17,234 nt of DNA from Pelagophyceae sp. CCMP2097 (lineage: Eukaryota > Sar > Pelagophyceae), in NCBI GenBank assembly GCA_026770575.1, contig MU657262.1, positions 97,361-114,594 on the forward strand, given 5' to 3'. Within the stretch, counting starts at the first letter, position 1, and each line of letters starts with the position of its first letter. This document shows, piece by piece, positions 1 through 7,969 of this stretch. The notes below the pieces were generated by a model. The model did not search any database, was not told where the DNA came from, and saw nothing but the letters and a program-made list of their open reading frames with translations. A program made the translations under genes and the position numbers.

Positions 1-217
1 CGAGAGACGCCGCGCGCCCGTCCTCGGGGGAAGCAGGGCGCGCCCGTCTGTAGGACCGTGCTCGCCATCTCCACTCTACACCTAGGTGCGCTTACTCGGA
101 GCGCGGCGTCCTTTGCCCTCGGAAACCGTTCGGTCTCTGTGGCTCCTTGTTTGACTCTGCTCGTCCGCGCCCTGCTCGTCCACGACACGCGTCGCGTAAG
201 CTTCCCGACGCGCGCAT
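1..217 (-). CDS. Doubtful 5' end of a gene running off the left edge
   Basis: This is a weak candidate. On the minus strand an ATG at 217 opens a frame that reads to a GTAAGC donor after position 96. A 48-nt intron (48-95) ending in CAG then restores an open frame from 47 to the edge. The intron length fits the many 43-49 nt introns elsewhere in the window, and the ATG follows an AT-rich stretch like that upstream of other genes here. The predicted peptide is Arg/Ala/Pro-rich with no recognisable domain. A different start, for example the ATG at 68, or no gene at all, is equally possible. Confidence 0.2.
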
Positions 218-652
218 CGCGTTGAAATTTTCCCCAAGAAAAAAAACCGAACCCAGGGGGAAACCAAGAGCAACCTTTTCGTTAACACCCACCACAAAAA
301 GATCCGCTCAACGGATCAGTTGTGGCAGCCTACAGACGGCGAATCTCTAGGAATTCTAACGACACCGGCAAAATTGATTGATTTCACCAATTTTTCACCG
401 ACAGTCAACTTTGACATTAAAATTTTAGAATTTGACGTGACGATCCCCCGCCCGAGTCGGACGGACCGCGCGTTTTGCGGACCGCGGCCGAGGTCTGCGA
501 TCCTTTCTCGCTCGCGCCCCTTTGCCGGAGCTTTGGGCTTGCGGTAGTCGAGGGTCCGTCGCGTACGTTAGGGTCGGCGCCGTTTCTGCGTCGGCGACGA
601 CGGTGGCGCCTTTGTCCGTGGCGCGGGCTTTCCGTTTTTTGCGCCGATCGGC
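218..652. other. Intergenic region with an AT-rich island
   Basis: This lies between the doubtful left-edge gene and the stop codon of the methyltransferase. Positions about 225-445 are clearly AT-richer than the surrounding DNA and include runs such as ttaaaattttagaatttg. The rest is GC-rich like the genes. No coding frame with family resemblance and no RNA gene was seen. It probably holds the 3' UTR of the methyltransferase and perhaps a promoter for a leftward gene. Confidence 0.5.
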
Positions 653-1885
653 TTAGCCCTCGTCGGCGGTGCCGCCCTTTTGGCAGACGTAGATGTAGTG
701 CACAGAATTGGCATCCTTGGTGTCGGGCACCGCCGTCGCAGATACCGTCGGCTTGGGCACCTAGAGGCCGCGTCGCGCGCGGTTTCGGCGGGCGGCGGGC
801 CGGCGCGCAGGCGCACCGTGTGGACGGACACCGTCCAGGAATAGTCCTCGTTTTCGAGGTATTGCAGCCGGTTGTCGGGCACGCCGTAGCTCAAGACCTG
901 GCGCGTTTGCCTCAGCGGCGCGCGATCAGAGGCCCTCGGCATCGGGGCGCCCCTCGGCCTCCTCGCTTGCGCTCCGCGCGGTCTCCCTTCTGAAAGGGCG
1001 CGGCGTGGCACGAAGAGGACGCCCGCGGGTTTGAGCACGCGCGAGACCTCCATGCACATCTTCGCCACGTTGGCCGTCGAGCCCTCGCCGCAGAGGATGG
1101 CGTCGAGGACGCCCTTGGCGACGACGGCATCGAAGGACTCGTCGGGGAACTCGAGGGCACACACGTTCATTTGCTGGTACCTATGCTCATCTGTTCATAC
1201 CTGCGCGGACCGTCCCGCGGGCCCGTCAGCGCCGCCTCGACGGACCGCCGTCTCGCGGCCTCTCGACGGTGCGCCCCCCGGAGGGGCCTTCGCATTTGGC
1301 GCCGCCGCGTGCGAGAGCGCGGGCTTATCCTTGTACTTTTCGCTCATTTGATCGATGACCACTCGCGAAATGTCCACGTTCGTCAACGACGCGTAGCCGT
1401 CCTCGAACATGTCCTCGGACAACCTGCGACGAAGGTGGTCGAGAAGACCCGCAGACGGCGCGGCAACGCAAAGAAGGCGCCGGCGCCGAGGGCCGCTGCT
1501 TGGAGGCAAAAGTGCCGCACCTCGAGTTGCCGCAGCCGGCCATGAGCAGCGAGTCATCCTTCTTGATATACTTTTGGATCAGTTCCTATCGCGCGCGCGT
1601 CGGGCCTCGCGCCGGCCGAAGCGCCGGCGGGGCCGCGGCGCGGCGCCAGAAAGAGCCCCGCAGAGAACGCGCGGCGCACCTGGATGCCGCTGTAGCGCTG
1701 GTACCAGTCAAAGGGCTCCGGGTCCTTGGTGTACCTGCCGAAACCGCTGTCGGGGCGCGGCGCGCAGAGCGGCAACGGCGGAGGCAAGACGCACCGCTCG
1801 TCCCAGTAAGACGTTTTGCCTGCGAAGCTCGCGCGTTTGGCGGGCTGCGGTTGGCGAAGCGAGGCCACGCACCGTATTGCGCCAT
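653..1885 (-). CDS. Class I SAM-dependent methyltransferase, METTL13/EEF1AKMT4-like
   Basis: This is a predicted protein methyltransferase of the family that modifies lysines or the N-terminus of elongation factor 1A in animals. Exons (minus): 1885-1873, 1819-1795, 1734-1680, 1585-1521, 1423-1313, 1180-1012, 897-817 and 760-653, giving 208 aa. Visible motifs are YWDERYTKDPEPFDWYQRYS (9-28), the SAM-binding motif I MAGCGNSRLSE (46-56), the acidic NVDIS after strand 2 (68-72), FPDESFDAVVAKGVLDAIL (101-119) and SYGVPDNRLQYLE near the C-terminus. The joins are fixed because each motif continues across its splice site. The start is the only ATG before AQYG. Relatives usually have DKG where this protein has AKG (Ala111). 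One intron (1181-1312) uses a GC donor. The length suits a single-domain member. The substrate is inferred from the family only. Confidence 0.9.
1181..1312 (-). other. GC-AG intron in the methyltransferase gene
   Basis: The intron begins GCACGC and ends CATAG before G TAC CAG. Joining CTC TC to G TAC gives LSYQQMN in frame, which keeps the expected spacing before the FPDESFD motif. No GT donor near the junction does this. The one alternative, GT at AAAA|GTACAAGG, would delete about eight residues that relatives have. Confidence 0.8.
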
Positions 1886-2185
1886 TTTCAAACAGCGCGC
1901 GGGGCCTCTCGATGCCGCTTGAGCTGCGGCGGGTTAAATGTTAGGCCAGGAAACACTTGCGTTGCATCTGAAGTATCTGAAGCGACAAAGTAATCTCCAA
2001 ACGGGCGTCTTAAGCACCTCACGAGCGAGTTTCACGAGTCGCGCGCGCGCGGCGCCGCGGCGGCGGCGATGCGGCGCTCCGTCGAGGTGCCGCAGCCTCC
2101 GGGAGACGCGCGCAGAGTGGCGCGCTGGGCGGGTGTTCCCCCGCGCGGTCAACCGCTCAGCGCCGACGTCGACCGAGGCTTTGGG
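1886..2185. other. 300-nt gap between two same-strand genes
   Basis: This holds the 5' flank of the methyltransferase and the 3' flank of the LRR gene, both leftward. Positions 1930-2030 are AT-richer than the neighbouring exons and could be the methyltransferase promoter. 2040-2150 is GC-rich. No clear TATA box, gene or RNA was seen. Confidence 0.4.
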
Positions 2186-5100
2186 TTAGAGCGCGATCCT
2201 TTGGATTTTTGGGTTCTCATGGAGACAGTCTGCGATCGCGACCGCCGCGTCGAGAAGGCCGGCCGCGTGGGCGGCGTCGTCGAGGCCCGAGCCGCGGAGG
2301 TCGAGGACTCGCAGAAACCCGTTGCCGCGCAAAGCGTCGGCGAGGCACACGACGCCGCGCCTAGCCGCCGGGGTGCGCCGCGGCCTTTCAGGGCGGCGCA
2401 AGGTCGGCGGGCGGCCGAGGGCGCGCACGGTTCGTCGCGCCGGTCGCCCGTGAGACGGTTGCCCTCGAGAGATAGATGCCGGAGCGCGCCGTTGCTCCGG
2501 AGCGCGCGCGCGAGGTTTCCAGCCCCCTCGACGCCGATGCCGTTGGCCGCGAGGGAGAGCGTCTCGAGGCAACCGTTTTCGCCGAGCGCTGACTCGAGCG
2601 CGGCGGTGCCGTCGTCGCCAAAGGCGTTGGCGTCGAGGCGGAGGTGCCGCAGGCGCGACCGCGGCGACGACAGCGCGCGCGCCAGCGCAGAAATCGCCGA
2701 AAGGTCGCCTACGTCCGTGGATGCCCGCCGGCGCAGGCGGCAGCAGGTGCGACGCACGGGCCGTGGTGTAGTTGACGACAGACGTTGTGAGCTCTGCGTT
2801 TGAGATGTCGAGCATCTCGAGGACGCCGTTCTCCGCGAGAGCCTCGAAGAGCGCCTAAAGAGCGCCTCGCCAAGAGGCGAGCGGCCGGCGGACGCACGGC
2901 GGCGCCTTGTGCGCATATGGCGTTGGACGAAACGTCGAGGCGCGTGAGAGCCGCGCAGCGGCCGCCGCGATGCGCCAAAGCGTCGGCGAGGAACTCGAGG
3001 GGCCGCGCCGAAAACTTGCCCGACCCGTCGCCTTGCCGGCCTCAAGGCAAAAGGCTCGGCGGCGGGACAAGCGCGGCGCCCACGCTTGGCGTGCAGCTTT
3101 GAGAGGAGGCGCGTGCCCCGCGGTTGCCCCCTGGGGCTTTGAACGCCGCGACGCACCGCAGAGCGCGCAGCTTTTGGCCTCGAGGGAGAGGAGCGTATTT
3201 GAGTCGCGGACGGCGCGAGCGACAAACGCGACCTCGTACGACGCGGCGCCTGCGCGCCTCCGTAATGACGTGCCACGAAACGACGCTCCGCGCAAGCCCT
3301 CGCGTCGAAAGATCGCGCACCGTGCCGCCTGCCGGAGACGTCGAGCGCGACGACGGGCGCGCCGTCGCAAACGGCCTCGATGCCGTTCAAAACGTCGAGC
3401 GCGAGGTGCTCGCTCGTGTAGATGGCGCGCGCCAGCGCGTGTGCCCTGCGCGGCGCCGTCCGCCGCCGCGAAGCGACGCGCAAACATACCGGTCGTCGAC
3501 GTGTGACCGCCGCAGGTCCAGCCTTCGCAGCGTCGGCGGCGCCTCCGCGCCGGCGAGGTACGCCTGCGAGACGCCGCGCTCGAGCGAGGCCTCTCCCGAG
3601 CCGACGCACCGCCAGCGCTTCGAGGCCCGAGCCGTCGTAATTGCCTCTGACGCGGTGGGTCTTGTCCGTATAGACGTCGCAGAGCCTAGTCGTCGTCGTT
3701 GTGTCCCTCCGACGAAGAGCCGTCGGAACGCACCGGTTGGCTGCGAGCGAGAGTGATTCGAGGCTGCGCGCGTGCGAGAGGCCGCCGCAGAGCGCGACGA
3801 GGTGCGCGGCGCCGAGGTCGTTTGCGTCGAGGTCGAGGTCGCGGAGGTGGCCCGCGGCGCGCATGCGCGACGCCAGGAAAACAACCTCGTAGACCTACAA
3901 GCGACGGCTGCGCCGCGGGCCAAGCGAGGGCCAACCACGCGGCGCCGCGCCCGGCCGGCTTCGAACCTGGAAGCCATCTTCCTGGTTCCTGGCGAGGTTG
4001 ATCGACGTCGCCGGCCCGGGTCCAACAGAGGCGCCGCCGTGGACGACCGTCTGCCGGAACTCGCGGTGCTCCGACGTGCCTACGGACCGCGGCTCGCGGG
4101 GCCCGGGGCAGTCGCGGCGAAGATAGCAGGAGGCCCCCGCGCCGTCGGCCCCCGCACCGAAGAGGTCCATGCCGTTGAAGACGGTGACAAAGTCGTTCTT
4201 CGTGAGCGCCATGCCGAGGGCGGTGCCTCCGGGCCCGTCGTCAAAGTCGTTTGCGCGGAGGTCGAGGCGCGTGAGGCCTCTGTTTTCTTTCACGCAGCGC
4301 GCAAAGTCGGCGGCGGCGCCGTCGTCGATGCCATTCTCGCGCAGCTCGAGGGACCTCAGACTATCGTTGAACTCGAGCGCCTCGGCGACCGCCGAGACGC
4401 CTTCCCTCCGCTCGCCGTCGTCCGTGAGGCGGCACTTGTTCACGGAGAGGCGCTTCAGGAAAAGGTTGGTGCGCAGGGCGCGCGCCAGCGCCAGCGCCGC
4501 GTCAGCACCGAGGTCGTTGTCGTCGAGCTTGAGCACTTCGAGGCCCGGCGCGCGAGCAAACTCGAGGGCCGCCGAAATGACCTACCATATTGCTTGACGG
4601 CGGGCGCCTGCGACGACCTCGACGGCGGCCACTTACCAGCGCGTCCTCTGTGCGGAGCCGCTGCGAGACCAGTTCGACGGCGTTGGGCCTGCCGCGATGG
4701 TGGCAGCCGTTGATGAGGAGCCGCAGCGGCAGAGGCGCATGGTTGAGCTTGAGCGTACCGACATCGCCGTCGACGCAAATCTACGAAGACGCGCAGTCGT
4801 CGCCGCTCCGCGCCCATCGCCGCTCCGGACCCATCGCCGCTCCCCGGCGACGGTGCGTCGCAGAGGAGGCACGGACCCGGGATATGAATGCGCCGTCTGC
4901 GGGCCGGAAGATGTCCTTCGAGATGTCGACCAGATCCTCGCTCCCGCGGAGCCGGTCCATGGGGATGAAGAACAGTCTCACGCGACACCTATTCCAACGC
5001 GTGCCGACAGTCGCCGCGCGGTCGAGCCTACCTTTGCATGACTCGGTTCGTGCGGAGCACGTCCCCCAGCGCGCCGCAGCCTTCGAGGCTAAAATTGTTG

Positions 5101-5593
5101 TGGCCGACGTCGAGTTCGGTGAGCGTCCGCTCCAGCGCGGCCACGAGCGTCGAGAGCGAGCCGACGGCGCCGTCCGTCAGCCCTACGAGCCAGCTGCCGC
5201 CGCGGCAGTGTGGCGGCGGTCGCACCGCAGTGCGCGAGGCAGAGTCTGGTGAGGTTTCGGCAGCGCTTGAGCGGATCGAGGAGCAGCGCCAAGCCGACGT
5301 CGAGGAGCGCGTTGTGGCTCACGTCGACGACTGTCGTTTCGTGCGACGCGCAGAGCGCGAGCGAACACGTCTAGCGACCGAGCGTCGAGGGACAGACTGC
5401 GAGACGACGAGCGCACGGCGACGACCGCGCGGCGAAGACAGCGCGGGGACGACCGCGCGGCGACTGCAAGCCTCGCATTGTCTCGCATCGCACGGCGGCG
5501 GCGCACCTCGACCTCGGACCCCTTCTTCGCATACGATGCGTCGACCGTCGTCTGCCACTCGTCGTCGTCGCCGGCCTTGGAGTCGGCCCCCAT
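2186..5593 (-). CDS. Leucine-rich-repeat protein, ribonuclease-inhibitor/NLRC3-like type
   Basis: This is an 813-aa protein in 16 exons (minus): 5593-5417, 5370-5226, 5182-5032, 4988-4877, 4780-4637, 4581-4158, 4079-3967, 3894-3734, 3646-3610, 3563-3490, 3445-3321, 3249-3157, 3031-2898, 2854-2758, 2708-2429 and 2360-2186. The exon lengths sum to an exact multiple of three. About 20 LxxLxLxxN-type repeats are visible, for example LEVLKLDDNDLG, LRSLELRENGIDD, LRDLDLDANDLG, LETLSLAANGIGVEG and LRVLDLRGSGLDD. Spacing of about 28 residues and helical LARAL segments mark the RI type, which usually forms a protein-binding horseshoe. A non-LRR island spans about residues 158-243. The first 59 residues are charged, with no signal peptide, NACHT or kinase domain, so a cytosolic scaffold is inferred. 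An in-frame ATG at 5728 would add 45 aa, but that stretch looks like 5' UTR. The partner is unknown. Exon 9 (36 coding nt) is the least certain. Confidence 0.82.
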
Positions 5594-5991
5594 CCGCGCA
5601 CGCGAGCGGGCGCGCGGCGCGCGCAGAGGAGCGTGGACCCGGCCGCGCCGAGGCCTCGAGCCCGAGTCGATCGAGTTAGTCGATCGAGGATTTCCAAGTT
5701 TTTCTGGAAGGCGTTGAGAAGATTTCATTAAATCTTAGACTCGAAATTAAAATCCTCTCACCCCTCACTCGATTCCGACATCTGCACAGCTTCGTTAGCG
5801 CAATAGGATTCCTAGCGCGTGACCTCGCAAACTGGCGCCTTGTTTGCGTCTGTCTCGATTTCTAAATTGATTTTTAAATTAATACGACTTCAATTTCAGT
5901 CAATTTCGGATCAAGTTTCAAGTTGAAAATTGAAAATTGTTGGCTCAAAATTGTTGAACCCGAACGTTCGGCGCGTAGTTTCTGTGTCGAC
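5594..5991. promoter_or_regulatory. Divergent AT-rich promoter region
   Basis: This 398-nt stretch separates the start of the leftward LRR gene from the start of the rightward Cys/Pro-rich gene, so it should hold both promoters. From about 5725 to 5960 the base composition drops sharply to AT-rich, with tttttaaattaatacg near 5871 and a short local duplication (gaaaattgaaaattg, then caaaattgttg) at about 5925-5957. Two copies of tcgatcgag occur at about 5667-5689. Promoter function is inferred from position and composition; no known motif was matched. Confidence 0.5.
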
Positions 5992-6570
5992 ATGCTCGAG
6001 GGGATGCTAGACTGCTGCCCGTGCTTCGAGCCGGCGCGCGAGACCGCCAAGGAAAAGGCGGAGCGGCGGCGGCGCTTGGAAGAGTCGGTGCAGTCGTCCC
6101 TCGACTGGTTTTCGCCGCAGCAGCCGCCGCGCGCGCCGCTGCCGCGCCTCGCGCGGCGGCGGCGCGCGGCGGTGAACATCGGCGCCGCCGCCCTCGCCCT
6201 CGACGACGCCACGCGGCGCCCCGCCGCGCAGCCCGCCGCGCGGACGCCCGTCGCAACGCCGGTGCTTTGCGCGGCGGTGCCGCCTTCGCCGGCGAAATCG
6301 GCGCCACCGAAACCGGCATCGCCGGCGAAACCGGCGCCGGCCTCGCCGGCGCGCCAGCTCGCCGACGACGCCGACAACTCGCCCGCGGCGCGGCCCACGC
6401 TCCTCGCGCGGCTCTGGCCCGGGCAGCGCGCGCGGAAAGTGCCCTCAGAGCTCTGGCGGACCACGCGGCGGCGCGGCATGTTCTACAAGGCCGCCTTCCG
6501 CGTGCGCGATGAGCTCCCGGCGCCCAAAAACGTGGCGCGGGCCGGCGTCTTGAAGGAAACCCAAAAGTGA
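5992..6570 (+). CDS. Small Cys-headed, Ala/Pro-rich protein of unknown function
   Basis: This is a single-exon frame of 192 aa starting at the ATG at 5992 (MLEGMLDCCPCFEP). The frame is open further upstream, but that part lies in the AT-rich promoter. The N-terminus has a CCxC cluster (residues 8-11) that could be S-acylated. A charged helix KEKAERRRRLEES follows, then a disordered Ala/Arg/Pro region with SPAK-type repeats (about 100-125). The basic C-terminal part contains SELWRTTRRRGMFYKAAF. No domain was recognised. Antisense frames across the same DNA are low-complexity shadows. It is the only gene besides the 678-aa protein with no visible intron. Expression and function are unknown. 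Confidence 0.55.
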   Translation: MLEGMLDCCPCFEPARETAKEKAERRRRLEESVQSSLDWFSPQQPPRAPLPRLARRRRAAVNIGAAALALDDATRRPAAQPAARTPVATPVLCAAVPPSPAKSAPPKPASPAKPAPASPARQLADDADNSPAARPTLLARLWPGQRARKVPSELWRTTRRRGMFYKAAFRVRDELPAPKNVARAGVLKETQK

Positions 6571-6571
6571 G

Positions 6572-7110
6572 ACGTCGATGCAAACTCATGAAACTTGCAA
6601 CTCGAGAGTCGATGATGCCTGGCTTGCAGCCCATGAAGCACTCGAGAGCGCGTCGGAGCCCATGAAACACTCGTCGACTCATGAAACACCATCGACGATG
6701 CCGCAAAACCTCGCAACTCATGAGGCATGAGAGTGGGACGTCTGATGATGCAAGGCTTTCAACTCATGAAACACTCATGAAAAACTCGAGAGCGGGACGC
6801 TGATGATGCCGCGAGGCTTGCGACTCATGAAGCATGATTGTGGGACGTCTAATGATGCAAGTACGACTCATGAAACAGTCATGAAACTCGAGAGTGGGAC
6901 GCGCATGATGCCGCAAGCAACTCATGAAGCCCGAGACTCGAGAGTGGGACCCGATGATGCAAGGCTCGCAACTCATGAAAAACTCATGAACCGCGCGACT
7001 CAAGGCGGGACGATGCCGCGAGGCTTGCAACTCATGAAGTCTATGATGCCAAGCTTGCACCTCACGAAGCACCTAACTCGACCTCATGAACCATGCACCT
7101 CGAGAGTAGG
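6572..7110. repeat. Degenerate composite minisatellite
   Basis: About 540 nt of imperfect tandem repeats, with unit length about 45-62 nt. The unit core reads ctcgagagtgggacg, then gatgatgc, then aaggcttgcaactcatgaa. Two unit types alternate in the better-preserved middle part (about 6730-7040). One carries gatgatgcaag and usually ends in a doubled catgaaacactcatgaa. The other carries gatgatgccgcgag and ends in a single catgaagc. The palindromes TCATGA (about a dozen) and CTCGAG recur throughout. The outer copies are more diverged. The array lies between the Cys/Pro-rich gene and the ankyrin gene. Frames of about 100 codons read through it on both strands only because the repeat lacks stops in those frames. 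Confidence 0.85.
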
Positions 7111-7213
7111 GCGCCGACGAGGCTGCCACCGGACCCCCTCGCGAGGGGCGTCGTGGTCGTCCCCTGGCGCGCCGTCTGCGTGTGCCCATTTTTTTCTCGG
7201 ACCCGCGCTCTAG

Positions 7214-7745
7214 GCGTGGGCTGGCCTCGTGCCGTTTCTCAAGGCGGACAGCGCTTTGATCGAGGAGTTTCACGTGTCGCTCGAGTCGCCGTACCTCGGC
7301 GATTTGGTCAAGGCGACGCCGAGCGGCGACTCTGTCGTGATGCACGTCGCGCACGCCGGCGACGTCGAGGCCTGTCGCCTCCTGCTCCGCCGCGCGAACG
7401 TCCGCGGCATCGTCGGCGCCGCGAACAAACGCGGCCAGACGGTGAGTCGCGCCGCCCCCGCAAAGAGGCGTCTCCCATCACCCGACGGTCTCGAATAGGC
7501 AACCGACATTGCCATCGCGCGCGGCCACTTTCAGATCGCCGACATGCTCTCGACGTACCACAAAGGCCACATCGACTCGTGAGTCGCCCCGGGCGCCGGG
7601 CGGCGGCGGGACGCGCTTACCTAGGTCGAATTTGAGTAAGGCGCTCTTGCGGTCGAACAGCCGCATCAACCAAAGGCACAGCCACAACAACCTCGTCAGC
7701 TTGAGCAACCGAGAGCGAATGGAAGAAGGGAGGCGGTCGCTATAA
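7214..7745 (+). CDS. Ankyrin-repeat protein, 5' exon unresolved
   Basis: The supported exons are 7214-7441, 7499-7578 and 7625-7745, giving 142 aa plus whatever lies 5'. The introns (57 and 46 nt) have GTGAGT donors and AG|G acceptors. Residues read SVVMHVAHAGDVEACRLLL, then NKRGQT joined across the first intron to ATDIAIARGHFQIADML. This is a typical pair of ankyrin repeats, which normally mediate protein binding. The tail is Ser/Asn/Arg-rich and ends RERMEEGRRSL. No ATG precedes the repeats in this exon, and an in-frame TAG forms part of the acceptor ctctag at 7208-7213, so a 5' exon must exist. A candidate starts at ATG 7093 and splices at 7152 (61-nt intron), but it lies at the edge of the minisatellite. 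The cellular role is unknown. Confidence 0.7.
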
Positions 7746-7969
7746 GGCAAGCTTAAGACTCAAAAGTACCTTTCGACTCGACCTCGACCACAGGAGGCCA
7801 CCGCCCGCGGGATTTCAAGGAGACAGCGGTTGTGCCCGCCACAGAGAGTTTGGCGCGCAGAGGTCCGGCCTATAAGCGCGCGCCGGGCGCGCGCGACGGG
7901 CGCCCACCATTTTTTAATTAAAACCTGTGGAATCGCTGAATCAGCGTTTTATAAACCCCATTTAACGAC
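7746..7969 (+). promoter_or_regulatory. Upstream region of the calmodulin-like gene
   Basis: This 224-nt gap ends in an AT-rich stretch. It contains ttttttaattaaaacc at about 7911-7925, a 13-nt near-perfect palindrome cgctgaatcagcg (7934-7946), and a TATA-like ttttataaac (7947-7956) only 14 nt before the ATG. The palindrome could be a factor-binding site and the AT stretch a core promoter. Both are inferred. The TATA-like element would be unusually close to the start codon, implying a very short leader if it is used. Confidence 0.4.

Noticed and set aside
568..1170. Reading the methyltransferase as a single 200-codon exon
   Set aside because: The frame runs through introns 898-1011 and 761-816, replacing conserved family sequence with Arg/Pro-rich residues. 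Splicing restores the SYGVPDNRLQYLE and HTVPKPTV context.
3957..3975. tRNA gene suggested by a B-box-like GGTTCGAAGCC
   Set aside because: No cloverleaf, A box or acceptor stem could be built around it, and it lies at an exon-intron border of the LRR gene.
5341..5420. Apparent one-base frameshift in the LRR gene
   Set aside because: A 46-nt intron at 5371-5416 with the local GTGCGC donor and a CTAG acceptor joins the two frames exactly, so no frameshift is needed.
6764..7213. Frames of about 100-136 codons on both strands within the minisatellite
   Set aside because: They are open only because the repeat unit has no stop in those frames, and the peptides are just translated repeats.
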